This document shows positions 33,490 to 43,326 of a stretch of 64,000 nucleotides of DNA, piece after piece. Source of the DNA: an uncultured Gemmiger sp. (GTDB taxonomy: Bacteria; Bacillota; Clostridia; Oscillospirales; Ruminococcaceae). The notes below the pieces were generated by a model. The model ran no database searches, was not told where the DNA came from, and worked only from the letters and a program-made list of their open reading frames with translations. Position numbers and translations under genes: made by a program. The stretch covers positions 1 through 64,000 of the forward strand of contig CALWNP010000009.1 in the NCBI GenBank assembly GCA_944382835.1. Reading direction: 5' to 3'. Position 1 is the first letter of the stretch. Each line of letters opens with the position of its first letter.

Positions 33490-36400
33490 TCAGGAAATCA
33501 GGTCAGCGCTGACGTTGTCCAGATCCAGGCGCAGGATCTTGGAAACGCCGTCCTCCTGCATCGTCACGCCGTAGAGCACGTCGGCGGCCTCCATGGTGCC
33601 GCGGCGGTGGGTGATGACGATGAACTGGGTGTTGGCGGTCATCCGGCGCAGATACTGGGCGTAGCGGGCGACGTTCACATCGTCCAGCGCGGCCTCGATC
33701 TCGTCCAGGATGCAGAAGGGGGCGGGGTTGACCGCCAGGATGGCAAAGTAGATGGAGATGGCCACCAGCGCCTGCTCGCCGCCCGAGAGGGCGCTGAGGT
33801 TCTTGATGACCTTGCCCGGCGGCGAGACCTCGATCTCGATGCCGGATTCCAGAATGTTGTTTTCGTCGGATAAGTAGAGCTTGGCGGAGCCGCCGCCGAA
33901 GAGCTCCCGGAAGATCACCCCGAAATGGCGGTTGATCTGCTTGAAGCTCTGGCTGAACATGCTCTCCATCTCGCCGCAGAGCTCCGAGATCATCCGGGTC
34001 AGCTCGGCCTTGGATTTCTCCACGTCGGTGACCTGGGCTTTCATGAAGTCGTAGCGCTCCTTGACCTCCTTGTACTCGTCGATGGCGCCCACGTTGACGT
34101 TGCCCAGCGCCCGGATCTGACCCCGGACCTCGGCCACCTGGCGGCGCAGTTCGGCCAGGCTGGAGAAGGAGACGCAGAGTTTGCGGGCCTCCCCCTCGGT
34201 GAGCTGGTACTCATCCCAGAGTTTGGCGGCGGTGGTGTTGAGGTCGGCCTCGGCGGCGCTCTTGCGCTCGGCCAGCCGGGCCATCTCGGCGTTCATCCGC
34301 TCCCGCTCGTCGGTGAGGGTGCGGTTTTCCTGGTTCAGCTTGGTGATGGCGGCTTCCTTTTCCAGCCGGGCGGCGTTGGCGTCCTTGATCCGGGTCTCGG
34401 CGGCCTGGATCTTGGCCTGATTCTCCTGCCGGGTGCGGCGGATGTCCGCCACCTTGAGCTCGTTGGCTTCGATCTGGGCCTGGGCCGCCTGGATGGCGGC
34501 GTTGAGCTCCCGGGTGCGGGCCTCGGCCTCCCCGGTGCGGCCCCGCAGGGTTTCCAGCGCCGCCTCGTGCAGGCCGATGTCCTTCTCAAAGGTCAGCCGC
34601 TGCATCTGTTTGGCCGACAGCTGGGTGGTGAGCTCCTCCCGCTCGGCGGTGAGACCGCTGGTGCTCTCCCCCAGTTGGGCCAGCTCGGCGGCGTACTTTT
34701 CCAGCTCATGCTCGGCCTGGAGCCGGGCGGTCTCGGACTGGGCCCGGGTGGTCTCGTTCTCCCGGACACTGGCCTCAAAGTCCGCCATCTCCTTGGCGTT
34801 GCGGGCGGCGGCATCCGCCCCCTCGGCCATGGCAGCCAGCAGCTGGTCCAGTTCCAGCTTGGCCCGCAGGGCATCGGCGGCGGCGGTCATTCCCTCGCTG
34901 TCGGCGCCGGCCAGCTGGGCGGTGAGGTTGTCCACCTCGGCCTGGCGGGCAGCGGCCTCCTGCTCGGCGGCGGCCTTTTTGCGGTCCAGACTCTCCCGCT
35001 TGGCCCGCAGTTCCTCCAGCTCCTGCTTGCGGCTGAACACCCCGGCGCTGCGGGCGGTGGAACCGCCGGTGAAGCTGCCGCCGGCGTTGATGACCTGGCC
35101 GTCCAGGGTGACAATCCGGTTGCGGTAGTTCAGGCTTTTGGCCACGGCGGAGGCCTCGGTCAAATCCTCCACCACGATGATCCGGCCCAGCAGGTTGTCG
35201 ATGATGTGGCGGTAGCGGTCCTCCACCGTGACCAGGTCGGCGGCCACCTCGGCGGTGCCGGTGAGCTGGCCGTTGAACCGGTAGCCCTGGACGGTGTCCA
35301 GGGGCAGGAAGGTGGCCCGGCCGGCCCGCTCCTCCTTCAAGAAGGTGATGGCAGAGCGGGCAGCGCCCTGGTTTTCCACCACGATGTTCTGCAAGGCGAA
35401 GCCCAGGGCGGTCTCGATGGCAGTCTCGTAGCCCTTGCGGACGGTGAGGATACCGGCCACCGGGCCGATGATCCCCCGCAGCCGTCCGCCGCCGGCCGCC
35501 CGCATCACCGCCTTGACGCTCTGCTGGTAGCCGTCCATGTTGCGCTCCAGGTCCTCCAGGATGCGGATGCGCTGGATGGCGCCGGTGCGCTCCCGGTCGG
35601 CCTGCTGCAGGGCGGCTGCAGCCTCGGCCTGCTGCTTTTTGCGGCTTTCCAGCTTGAGGCGCAGGCCGGATTTGATGTTGTCGTTGCGGGTGACCGCCTC
35701 CTGGGTCTCCTTGAGGCGGTCCTCGGCGGCCTTCTTCTCCGCCTCGAACTTTTCGGCGGCCTGGGAGGCGGCCTGGGCCTGGAGGCGGGCGGCTTCCAGC
35801 CGCTGGCGGGCGGCCTCAGCGGCGCTGGCGGCGCCGGCCTCCCGCACCTTCATGGCGGTGGCGCTCTCCTGCAGCCGGGCCATGGCGGCGTTGACCACGT
35901 CCCGCCGTTCCCCGCTCTTCAGCGCCTGCTGTTCCAGGGCGGTCATCCGGGCCCGCAGCTCGGCCAGGGCGGTGTCGATCTCGGCAATCTGTCCCCGCAG
36001 CCGTTCCTGCTCCGCCCGGTGGCCCTCGGCCTCCCGGCGCAGATCCTCCTGGCCGGCGCCGGCCCGGGTCAGCTCGTTGCGGGCCTCGGTGATCCGGCTC
36101 TGGGCGTGCTCGGTCTCGTTGCCCAGCACCGCGATCTGGCTGTCGCTGCCGGCGTTGGCCTCGGTGAGGGTGCGGATGTCGGCGTTGGCCTGCTCCACCT
36201 GAACCATCAGCTGCTGGGCCTCGGTGCGCAGCGCCTCGCTGCGGGCGTCAAACTCGTCCAGCTGGCGGGAGAGGCGGGTGTAGTCCGACTCGGCGGCCTC
36301 GTACCGGCGCTGCTGGTCCCGCACCGCGTCCTGGGCGCGGCGGATGGAATCCACCCAGAGGGTGATTTCCAGGCTTTTGCGGCTTTCGGACAGCTCCAGG

Positions 36401-37047
36401 AACTTCTGGGCCTTCTCGCTGTCCCGCTTGAGGGGGCCCACCCGGCGTTCCAGTTCGCCCAGGATGTCCCGCAGCCGTTCCAGGTTGCCCTCGGCGGAGG
36501 CCAGGCGGCGCTCGGCCTCGTTTTTGCGGTAGCGGTACTTGGCGATGCCGGAGGCCTCCTCAAAGATCTCCCGCCGCTCGCTGGACTTGGCGCCCACGAT
36601 CTCGGCGATGCGGCCCTGGCCCACGATGGCGTAGCCGTCCCGGCCCACGCCGGTGTCCAGCAGCAGCTCATAGACATCCTTGAGGCGGACGCTCTGGCCG
36701 TTGATGGTGTAATCGCTCTCGCCGCTGCGGTAGTACCGGCGGCCGATGACCACCTCGTCGGCGTCCATCTCCAGGCCGTGGTCGCTGTTGTCGATGGTCA
36801 GCGAGACCGCCGCGTAGCCCATGGCGCCGCGGGTCTGGGTGCCGCCGAAGATGACGTCCTCCATCTTGCCGGCGCCCCGCAGCTGTTTGGAGCTGGTTTC
36901 GCCCATGACCCAGCGGATGGCGTCGGAGATGTTGGATTTGCCCGACCCGTTGGGGCCGACCACCCCGGTGATGCCGGGGCCGATGGTGATTTTGGTGCGG
37001 TCAGGGAAGGATTTGAACCCCTGGATTTCCAGTTCTTTGAGGCGCAT
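33490..37047 (-). CDS. smc: Chromosome condensation ATPase SMC
   Basis: SMC organises and segregates the chromosome with ScpA and ScpB. The 1185-residue protein is full length: Walker A at residues 31-39 (GPNGSGKSN), long coiled coils rich in Ala/Glu/Arg, and a hinge around residues 510-660 (GYQQSVKAVM, GIIGPVAGIL, VTLDGQVINAGGSFTGGS). The C-terminal LSALSGGEQALVAISIYFAI signature and Walker B PFCILDEIEAALDD are present. It lies 24 bases upstream of ftsY. No interruption was seen. Confidence 0.97.
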   Translation of the reverse strand: MRLKELEIQGFKSFPDRTKITIGPGITGVVGPNGSGKSNISDAIRWVMGETSSKQLRGAGKMEDVIFGGTQTRGAMGYAAVSLTIDNSDHGLEMDADEVVIGRRYYRSGESDYTINGQSVRLKDVYELLLDTGVGRDGYAIVGQGRIAEIVGAKSSERREIFEEASGIAKYRYRKNEAERRLASAEGNLERLRDILGELERRVGPLKRDSEKAQKFLELSESRKSLEITLWVDSIRRAQDAVRDQQRRYEAAESDYTRLSRQLDEFDARSEALRTEAQQLMVQVEQANADIRTLTEANAGSDSQIAVLGNETEHAQSRITEARNELTRAGAGQEDLRREAEGHRAEQERLRGQIAEIDTALAELRARMTALEQQALKSGERRDVVNAAMARLQESATAMKVREAGAASAAEAARQRLEAARLQAQAASQAAEKFEAEKKAAEDRLKETQEAVTRNDNIKSGLRLKLESRKKQQAEAAAALQQADRERTGAIQRIRILEDLERNMDGYQQSVKAVMRAAGGGRLRGIIGPVAGILTVRKGYETAIETALGFALQNIVVENQGAARSAITFLKEERAGRATFLPLDTVQGYRFNGQLTGTAEVAADLVTVEDRYRHIIDNLLGRIIVVEDLTEASAVAKSLNYRNRIVTLDGQVINAGGSFTGGSTARSAGVFSRKQELEELRAKRESLDRKKAAAEQEAAARQAEVDNLTAQLAGADSEGMTAAADALRAKLELDQLLAAMAEGADAAARNAKEMADFEASVRENETTRAQSETARLQAEHELEKYAAELAQLGESTSGLTAEREELTTQLSAKQMQRLTFEKDIGLHEAALETLRGRTGEAEARTRELNAAIQAAQAQIEANELKVADIRRTRQENQAKIQAAETRIKDANAARLEKEAAITKLNQENRTLTDERERMNAEMARLAERKSAAEADLNTTAAKLWDEYQLTEGEARKLCVSFSSLAELRRQVAEVRGQIRALGNVNVGAIDEYKEVKERYDFMKAQVTDVEKSKAELTRMISELCGEMESMFSQSFKQINRHFGVIFRELFGGGSAKLYLSDENNILESGIEIEVSPPGKVIKNLSALSGGEQALVAISIYFAILAVNPAPFCILDEIEAALDDVNVARYAQYLRRMTANTQFIVITHRRGTMEAADVLYGVTMQEDGVSKILRLDLDNVSADLIS

Positions 37048-37084
37048 GCAGTGTTTACCCTTTCAAATGTTGGATCCGGCAGTT

Positions 37085-37756
37085 TCAGCCCTGCCCCAGC
37101 TTGTGCAGCGCCGCCCGGGCGGCCTGCTGTTCGGCGGCCTTTTTGCTGCGGCCGACCCCCTGGGCCAGCCGCTCGCCGTTGCGGTAGACCGCCACGGTGA
37201 ACCGTTTGTCATGGTCGGGGCCGCTCTCCCCCTCCACCTCGTAGCGGAGTTTTTCGTCGGGATTTTGCTGGACGAACTCCTGCAGGTGGGTCTTGTAGTC
37301 CTCCTCGGCGGTCTTGCCCTCGGTCAGAAAGGGCAGGATGAAGGCCCGGGCGGCCTCCATGCCGCCGTCCAGGTAGAGGGCGGCGATTACCGCCTCGAAG
37401 GCGTCGGAGACGACGCTGGGGCGGGTGCGGCCGCCGCCCAGCTCCTCGCCGTGGCCCAGCCGCAGATAGCTGCCCAGATCGATCTCCTGGGCGAACTGGA
37501 AGAGGGCGTCCTCGCTGACCAGCGAGGCCCGCATCCGGGTCAGCTCTCCCTCGGGGCGGTCGGACTCGTGAAAGAGAAAGTCCGCCGTGACGATGGACAG
37601 CACACTGTCCCCCAGAAACTCCAGCCGCTCGTTGTGCTGGGTGGGGACCTTGGCCTCGTTGGCGTAGGAGGTGTGGGTCAGCGCCGTGCGCAGCAGGGCG
37701 ATGTTGTCAAAATGATGGTGCAGCGCTTGTTCCAGCTGCCGCGGGTCCTTGGACAT
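37085..37756 (-). CDS. rnc: Ribonuclease III
   Basis: RNase III cleaves double-stranded RNA in rRNA and mRNA maturation. The 223-residue protein, from MSKDPRQLEQ behind AAGGAGGATACC, has the catalytic signature ERLEFLGDSVLSIV, GELTRMRASLV, and SDAFEAVIAALYLDGG. A C-terminal double-stranded-RNA-binding domain (THLQEFVQQN, VGRSKKAAEQQAARAALHKL) follows. It lies directly upstream of smc. Given the hairpin-rich RNA predicted at 50.1-51.7 kb, it is a candidate processing enzyme for it (speculation). Confidence 0.96.
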   Translation of the reverse strand: MSKDPRQLEQALHHHFDNIALLRTALTHTSYANEAKVPTQHNERLEFLGDSVLSIVTADFLFHESDRPEGELTRMRASLVSEDALFQFAQEIDLGSYLRLGHGEELGGGRTRPSVVSDAFEAVIAALYLDGGMEAARAFILPFLTEGKTAEEDYKTHLQEFVQQNPDEKLRYEVEGESGPDHDKRFTVAVYRNGERLAQGVGRSKKAAEQQAARAALHKLGQG

Positions 37757-37766
37757 GGTATCCTCC

Positions 37767-38771
37767 TTAGTTCTGGAGCTCGGCCAGTGCCCGCTCCATG
37801 GTGCCGCACAGGTCGTTTTCCACACAGATGCGGGCCTGACGCACCGCGTTCTTGATGCCCTTGGCCTTGCTGGAGCCATGGGCCTTGATCACCGGCTTGG
37901 CCGCGCCCAGCAGCGGGGCGCCGCCCACCTCCTCGCTGTCCAGCATCCGCTTGAGGTCGGTCAGACCGCCCCGGATGCCCAGATAGCAGAGCTTGGTCAG
38001 CAGATTGGCCTTGAAGACGGTCTTGAGCATCCCCAGCAGGGTCTTGGCCACCCCTTCGGTGAGCTTGAGGACCACGTTGCCCACAAAGCCGTCGCAGACC
38101 ACCACGTCGGCCTCCCCGTCCATGATGTAGCGGGGCTCAATGTTGCCCATAAAATGGATGCAGGGGTTGGCCTTGAGCTTCTGGTGGGCCTCCCGGTAGA
38201 TGGGGGTGCCCTTGGTGTCCTCGGCGCCGTTGTTGATCAGCGCCACCTTGGGCTGGGTGCGGCCCATGACCTTCTCGGCAAAGACGCTGCCCATGGTGCC
38301 GAAGGCGTTGAGCATGTCGGCCCGGCACTCGGCGTTGGCGCCGCAGTCCAGCAGCAGGAAGTTCTGTTTGACGCCGGGCATGGGGGTGGCCAGCGCCGGG
38401 CGCTTGACCCCCTTGATGGTGCGGACGATGAGGCTGGTGGCCACATGCAGTGCCCCGGTGGAACCCGCCGAGACAAAGGCGTCCCCCTCGCCGTTTTTGA
38501 GCATGGTCAGTCCCTTGACCAGGCTGGAATCGGTCTTGTGGCGGGCAGCCTTAACCGGGTCGTCGTGCATCTCCACGACCTCCTTGCAGTCCACCAGCTC
38601 AAAGGGGGTCAGATCCACCCCCAGCTGGGCGGCGGTCTTTTGCAGCACCGCCACATCCCCCAGCAGGACGATGGTCATTCCATCGCCGAACTCCTTGACG
38701 GCATCCGCCGCCCCCTGCAGCACCGACTGGGGGGCGTTGTCGCCGCCCATGGCATCCAGTAAAATCTTCAT
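37767..38771 (-). CDS. plsX: Phosphate acyltransferase PlsX
   Basis: PlsX converts acyl-ACP to acyl-phosphate, the donor for PlsY in phospholipid synthesis. The 334-residue sequence begins MKILLDAMGGDNAPQSVLQG and has FVSAGSTGALHVA, LLDCGANAE, VGNVVLKLTEGVAKTL and HGSSKAKGIKNAVRQA, all family blocks. AGG lies only a few bases before the ATG, and the preceding trmFO stop is three bases upstream, so translation is probably coupled. No acpP lies between plsX and rnc; only about 10 bases separate them. Confidence 0.96.
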   Translation of the reverse strand: MKILLDAMGGDNAPQSVLQGAADAVKEFGDGMTIVLLGDVAVLQKTAAQLGVDLTPFELVDCKEVVEMHDDPVKAARHKTDSSLVKGLTMLKNGEGDAFVSAGSTGALHVATSLIVRTIKGVKRPALATPMPGVKQNFLLLDCGANAECRADMLNAFGTMGSVFAEKVMGRTQPKVALINNGAEDTKGTPIYREAHQKLKANPCIHFMGNIEPRYIMDGEADVVVCDGFVGNVVLKLTEGVAKTLLGMLKTVFKANLLTKLCYLGIRGGLTDLKRMLDSEEVGGAPLLGAAKPVIKAHGSSKAKGIKNAVRQARICVENDLCGTMERALAELQN

Positions 38772-38774
38772 CCT

Positions 38775-40088
38775 TCATTCCTCCTGTGCGGCCACCCACC
38801 CGGCCATGGCGGCCTGGGCGGTCCGGGAAAGCGCCATATACCGTTCCCGCTTGTCCCGGATGGCGTTGATCTCGTCGGTCCGGGGCAGGATGCCCATGTT
38901 GGCGCCCATGGGCTGGAAGTCCTTGTTGGGGGTGGTGATGTACTGCACCAGCGCCCCGCACATCGAGGCCGCCGGCGGCGGGGGCAAGGTGCGCCCGCGC
39001 AGCCGGGCATAGATGCTGCGGGCGGCCAGCAGGCCGCAGGCCGCGCTCTCCATATAACCCTCGAAGCCGGTGATCTGGCCGGCGAAAAAGACGTTGGGGT
39101 GCTCCTTCAGGCAGAGCGCCGGGGTGAGCACCGCCGGGCTCTCCAGGAAGGTGTTGCGGTGCATGACCCCGTAGCGGACGAACTCGGCCTGTTCCAGGCC
39201 GGGGATCATGGAAAAGACCCGCTTCTGCTCCCCCCATTTGAGGTTGGTCTGGAAGCCCACCAGGTTGTAGAGGGTGCGGTCGGTGTTCTCGGCCCGGAGC
39301 TGGACGTTGGCCCAGGGGCGGTGGCCGGTGCGGGGGTCCCGCAGCCCCACCGGGCGCAGCGGCCCGTAGCGCATGGTGTCGGCCCCCCGGCCGGCCATGA
39401 CCTCGATGGGCATGCAGCCCTCGTAGACGGTGAGGTCCCCGTCAAAGTCGTGGAGGGGGGCACGCTCGGCCCCCACCAGAGCCTGGTAGAATGCCTCGTA
39501 CTCTTCCTTATTGAAGGGGCAGTTGAGGTAGTCCGCCTCCCCCCGGCCGTAGCGGCTGGCGGCAAAGATCTTGTCCATGTCCAGGCTTTCCGCCGTAACG
39601 ATGGGGGCCACCGCGTCGTAGAAGGAGAGCCGGTGGTTGCCGGTGAGGGCGGCAATGGCCTCGGCCAGCGGCCCCTCGGTGAGGGGGCCCGAGGCGATGA
39701 GGATGGGCTGGCTCTCGTCGATGGCGGTGACCTCCCCCCGGCGCACCGTGATGTTGGGCTGGGCCTCCACCAGGGCGGTGACGGCGGCCGAGAACTTGTC
39801 CCGGTCCACCGCCAAAGCGCCGCCGGCCGCCACCCGGGCGGTCTCGGCGCAGTCCAGCAGGCGGCTGCCCATGGCCCGCATCTCCAGCTTGAGCAGGCCG
39901 GAGGCGGAGTCGGGGCGTTCGGCTTTGAGGGAGTTGGAACAGATCAGCTCGGCAAAGCCGGCGGATTTATGGGCCGGGGAAAAGCGGAGCGGCTTTTGTT
40001 CCCAGAGGGTGACCTCCACCCCCTGCCCGGCCAGCCAGAGCGCGGCTTCGCTGCCCGCGAGGCCGGCGCCGATGACGGTGATTGGCAT
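38775..40088 (-). CDS. trmFO: Folate/FAD-dependent tRNA (uracil-54-C5-)-methyltransferase TrmFO
   Basis: TrmFO makes ribothymidine 54 in tRNA from methylene-tetrahydrofolate and FADH2. The 437-residue protein has the FAD-binding start ITVIGAGLAGSEAALWLA, FAELICSNSLKA, FYDAVAPIV, NCPFNKEEYEAFYQAL, YEGCMPIEVMAGRG and FAGQITGFEGYMESAA. It lies between topA (12-base gap) and plsX. AAAGGA is upstream of the ATG. Confidence 0.96.
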   Translation of the reverse strand: MPITVIGAGLAGSEAALWLAGQGVEVTLWEQKPLRFSPAHKSAGFAELICSNSLKAERPDSASGLLKLEMRAMGSRLLDCAETARVAAGGALAVDRDKFSAAVTALVEAQPNITVRRGEVTAIDESQPILIASGPLTEGPLAEAIAALTGNHRLSFYDAVAPIVTAESLDMDKIFAASRYGRGEADYLNCPFNKEEYEAFYQALVGAERAPLHDFDGDLTVYEGCMPIEVMAGRGADTMRYGPLRPVGLRDPRTGHRPWANVQLRAENTDRTLYNLVGFQTNLKWGEQKRVFSMIPGLEQAEFVRYGVMHRNTFLESPAVLTPALCLKEHPNVFFAGQITGFEGYMESAACGLLAARSIYARLRGRTLPPPPAASMCGALVQYITTPNKDFQPMGANMGILPRTDEINAIRDKRERYMALSRTAQAAMAGWVAAQEE

Positions 40089-40100
40089 AGTTGTTTTCCT

Positions 40101-42185
40101 TTACTTTTTCTCGACCGGTTTGGTGAAGCCGCAGCCCTCCTTGAGGCAGATCAGCTCCCCCTTGCGCTTGAAGAGGGTGGCGCCGCACTGGGGGCAGCGC
40201 TCGGGCACCGGCTCGTCCCAGGTCATGAACTTGCAGGTGGGGTAGTTGCCGCAGGAGTAGAAGATCCGCCCCTTGGCGCTTTTGCGCACCAGCATATGGC
40301 CGCCGCACAGCGGGCAGAGGCCGCCGGTGTCCTTGACCAGGGGGTGGGCGTTGCGGCATTCGGGGAAGCCGGAGCAGGCCACGAACTTGCCGTACCGGCC
40401 CGACTTGATGACCATGGGCCGGCCGCACTTTTCGCAGATCTCGTCGGTGGGGATGTCCGCCACCTTGACCTTTTTGCCCTCCATGTTCTTTTCGGCCTGT
40501 TCCAGGCTCTTGGCAAAGCCCTGGTAGAACTCGTCCACCGTCTGGACCCAGTCGGCCTCGCCGTTTTCCACCACGTCCAGCTTTTTCTCCATCTCGGCGC
40601 TGAAGGTCACGTCCACGATGTTGGGGAACTGTTCCATCATGACCTGGTTCACCGCCTGGCCCAGCGGGGTGGTCTTGAGCTTTTTGTTGTCCTTTTCCAC
40701 ATAGCCCCGGTCCACGATGGTGGTGATGATGGGGGCGTAGGTGGAGGGACGGCCGATGCCGTTCTCCTCCAGGGCATGGATCAGGGCCGCCTCGGTGTAG
40801 AGCGGTGGCGGCTGGGTGAATTTCTGGTCGGCGTTGAGCTTGTCCAGCGCCAGGGTCTCGCCGGCCTCCAGCGGGGGCAGGGCGGTCTCCTTCTTCTGTT
40901 TCTCGTCGGTGGCCTCCTCGTAGAGGGCGGTGAAGCCGTCAAAGGTCACATGGAAGCCGCTGGCCCGGAACTGGTAGTCCCCGGCGCCGATGATGGCCGA
41001 GACGGTGTCCATCCGGCAGTCGGCCATCTGGGAGGCCATGAACCGGCTCCAGATCAGCCGGTAGAGCTTGGCGGTGTCCCCCGAGATGCTCTGCTCCACC
41101 TCGTCGGGGGTGAGGGCGGGGATGGAAGGGCGGATGGCTTCGTGGGCGTCCTGGGCCGCGGTGGCGGAGCGGGACTTCCAGTGGCGGGGGGCCTCACAGA
41201 CATAGTCCTTGCCCCAGCGGCCGCCGATGAACTCCTTGGCGGCGGCCACCGCCTCGTCGGACAGCCGCAGCGAGTCGGTACGCATATAGGTGATCAGACC
41301 CACCGTGCCGTGGCCCTGGATGTCCACGCCTTCGTAGAGGGTCTGGGCGGCGCGCATGGTCCGGGCCGCCGAGAAGCCCAGCCGGCGGCTGGCCTCCTGC
41401 TGGAGGGTGGAGGTGATGAAGGGAGGGAAGGGCTGGCGCCGGCGCTTGCCGGTGTCCACCTTGAGGACGGTGTAGTCCTTGCCGTCCAGCGCCTTGACGA
41501 TGGCGTCGGCCTGCTCGCCGTTCTTCACCGCGATCTTCTTGCCGTCGGGGCCGGCGCTCAGGTGGGCCACAAAGGTGGCCTTGTCCCCGCTGCGGTGGAG
41601 GGTGGCCTCGATGTTCCAGTATTCCTCCGGCTTGAAGTTCTCGATCTCAATCTCCCGGTCCCGGATCAGCCGCACCGCCACGCTCTGGACCCGGCCGGCG
41701 GAGAGGCCCCGCCGCACCTTGCGCCAGAGGAAGGGGCTGAGCTTGTAGCCCACCAGCCGGTCCAGCTCCCGCCGGGCCTGCTGGGCGTTGAAGAGGTCCA
41801 TGTTGATGGCCCGGGGATGGGCCATCCCCTCCTTGACCCCCTTCTTGGTGATCTCGTCAAAGGTCACCCGGTTGGGGGCGGCGGGGTCCAGCCCCAGCAG
41901 ATTGGCCAGATGCCAGCTGATGGCCTCCCCTTCCCGGTCCGGGTCGGTGGCCAGCAGCACGCCGTCGGCCTTTTTGGCCTCGGCCTTCAGCTCCTTGACC
42001 AGCTTCTGCTTGCCCTTGATGACGATATACTTGGGGGCATAGCCGTGCTCGGTGTCGATGCCCAGCTGGGAGGCGGGCAGGTCCCGCACATGGCCCATGC
42101 TGGCCGTGACTTTATAGCCCCGGCCCAGGTATTTGCCGATGGTCTTGGCCTTGGCAGGGGACTCCACGATGACTAATTTTGCCAT
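40101..42185 (-). CDS. topA: DNA topoisomerase I
   Basis: This type IA topoisomerase relaxes negative supercoils. The 694-residue protein has the Toprim domain (KLVIVESPAKAKTIGKYLG, ATDPDREGEAISWHLA), SAGRVQSVAVRLI and the active-site tyrosine in GLITYMRTDSLRLS. It ends with three four-cysteine zinc ribbons (CEKCGRPM, CPLCGGHM, CPQCGATL). GGAGAAG lies before the ATG. The dprA-topA-trmFO order is common in Firmicutes. Confidence 0.97.
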   Translation of the reverse strand: MAKLVIVESPAKAKTIGKYLGRGYKVTASMGHVRDLPASQLGIDTEHGYAPKYIVIKGKQKLVKELKAEAKKADGVLLATDPDREGEAISWHLANLLGLDPAAPNRVTFDEITKKGVKEGMAHPRAINMDLFNAQQARRELDRLVGYKLSPFLWRKVRRGLSAGRVQSVAVRLIRDREIEIENFKPEEYWNIEATLHRSGDKATFVAHLSAGPDGKKIAVKNGEQADAIVKALDGKDYTVLKVDTGKRRRQPFPPFITSTLQQEASRRLGFSAARTMRAAQTLYEGVDIQGHGTVGLITYMRTDSLRLSDEAVAAAKEFIGGRWGKDYVCEAPRHWKSRSATAAQDAHEAIRPSIPALTPDEVEQSISGDTAKLYRLIWSRFMASQMADCRMDTVSAIIGAGDYQFRASGFHVTFDGFTALYEEATDEKQKKETALPPLEAGETLALDKLNADQKFTQPPPLYTEAALIHALEENGIGRPSTYAPIITTIVDRGYVEKDNKKLKTTPLGQAVNQVMMEQFPNIVDVTFSAEMEKKLDVVENGEADWVQTVDEFYQGFAKSLEQAEKNMEGKKVKVADIPTDEICEKCGRPMVIKSGRYGKFVACSGFPECRNAHPLVKDTGGLCPLCGGHMLVRKSAKGRIFYSCGNYPTCKFMTWDEPVPERCPQCGATLFKRKGELICLKEGCGFTKPVEKK

Positions 42186-42219
42186 ATTTCTTCTCCGATA
42201 TCTCTATTGTAAAGCGCGC

Positions 42220-43323
42220 TCAGACGCCGGCGGCGTACCGCTGACCGGGGCTGGCAGTGACAGCCCCCGCGAACTCCAGCTCGGTGAGCGCGGCGAGAAC
42301 CTTCTGAACCGGCAGCCCGGCGGCGGCGCAGATGCTGTCCACCGCCTGGGCCCGGGGCCCCAGCACCGCCAGGACCGCCCGGGCATCGGGGCTCAGGGCC
42401 TCCAGGTCGGGGCCCGGCAGTTCGGGCTCCTCGGCCCCGGGCCGCAGCCCCAGCCGGGCCAGCACGTCCTCGGCCCGGGTCAGCACTCCGGCCCGGCCGC
42501 TGCGCAGCAGCTCGTTGGTGCCCTGACTCACCGGGCTGAAGATGCTGCCCGGCACCGCCAGCACCGGGCGGCCATACCGCTCGGCGTGCTCCACCGTGTT
42601 CATGGTGCCGCTTTTGATCCGGGCCTCGGCGATGCAGAGAACCTCCGCCTGACCGGCGATGAGCCGGTTGCGGGCCAGAAAGGTCCCTTTCTGCCGGCCG
42701 GGGTAGCCGGGCGGGTACTCGCTGACCACCGCCCCGCCCAGCTCCCGCTCGATCTGCAGCCGCAGCCGGGCGTTGGAGGCGGGGTAGGTCTTGTCGATGG
42801 CGGTGCCCAGAAAGGCCACGGTGGGGGCGCCGGCCTCGGCCGAGGCCCGGTGGCCCTGGCCGTCCAGACCGTCGGCCAGACCGCTGACGATGGTCACCCC
42901 CGCCCGGGCCAGCTCCAGCGAGATGTCGTGGCAGGCCCGGGCGCCGTAGGCGGTGGGGCGGCGGGTGCCCACCATCCCCACATACCGTCCCCCGTTAAGG
43001 CAGCCGGTATCCCCGGTGGCGTAAAGAACAATGGGAAAGTCGGGCAGTTCCCGGAGCCGCTGGGGGTAGTCGGGGTCCTCCGGCACCAGCACCGCGATGC
43101 CCGACCGGATGCACCGGTCCAGCCGCCGCTGGTAGTCGGCGGGCTCGGTTCCGGCCAGTTTTTCCAGCGCCCGCGGGCTGAGGAAGGAGGGCGCCTCGCC
43201 CCCCTGGCGCAGGTATTCATAGAAGCGGCGGGGGTTGGGATAGAGGGTCAGCAGCAGGTTGGCCCAGCTGCAGGCCGAGCCCAGGGCGTCGGCCAGCCAG
43301 AACCAGTACAGCGCCTCGTCCAC
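42220..43323 (-). CDS. dprA: DNA-processing protein DprA (Smf)
   Basis: DprA binds incoming single-stranded DNA and loads RecA during natural transformation. The 367-residue protein has the Rossmann-like core MVGTRRPTAYGARACHDISLELARAG, VSGLADGLDGQGHRAS, a GTAIDKTYPASN segment, VSEYPPG, NRLIAGQAEVLCIAEA and VPGSIFSPVSQGTNELLRSGR. A C-terminal winged-helix follows. The start is GTG at 43323 with only a weak GGTGTGAG site, four bases after the stop of the preceding methyltransferase, suggesting coupling. In this family Gly-Leu-Asp-Gly is often Gly-Ile-Asp. Confidence 0.93.
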   Translation of the reverse strand: MDEALYWFWLADALGSACSWANLLLTLYPNPRRFYEYLRQGGEAPSFLSPRALEKLAGTEPADYQRRLDRCIRSGIAVLVPEDPDYPQRLRELPDFPIVLYATGDTGCLNGGRYVGMVGTRRPTAYGARACHDISLELARAGVTIVSGLADGLDGQGHRASAEAGAPTVAFLGTAIDKTYPASNARLRLQIERELGGAVVSEYPPGYPGRQKGTFLARNRLIAGQAEVLCIAEARIKSGTMNTVEHAERYGRPVLAVPGSIFSPVSQGTNELLRSGRAGVLTRAEDVLARLGLRPGAEEPELPGPDLEALSPDARAVLAVLGPRAQAVDSICAAAGLPVQKVLAALTELEFAGAVTASPGQRYAAGV

Positions 43324-43326
43324 GGC

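Noticed and set aside
33925..37200. Plus-strand open frame of 1091 codons opposite smc
   Set aside because: Antisense shadow of a certain smc gene; Leu/Gly-rich translation without motifs.
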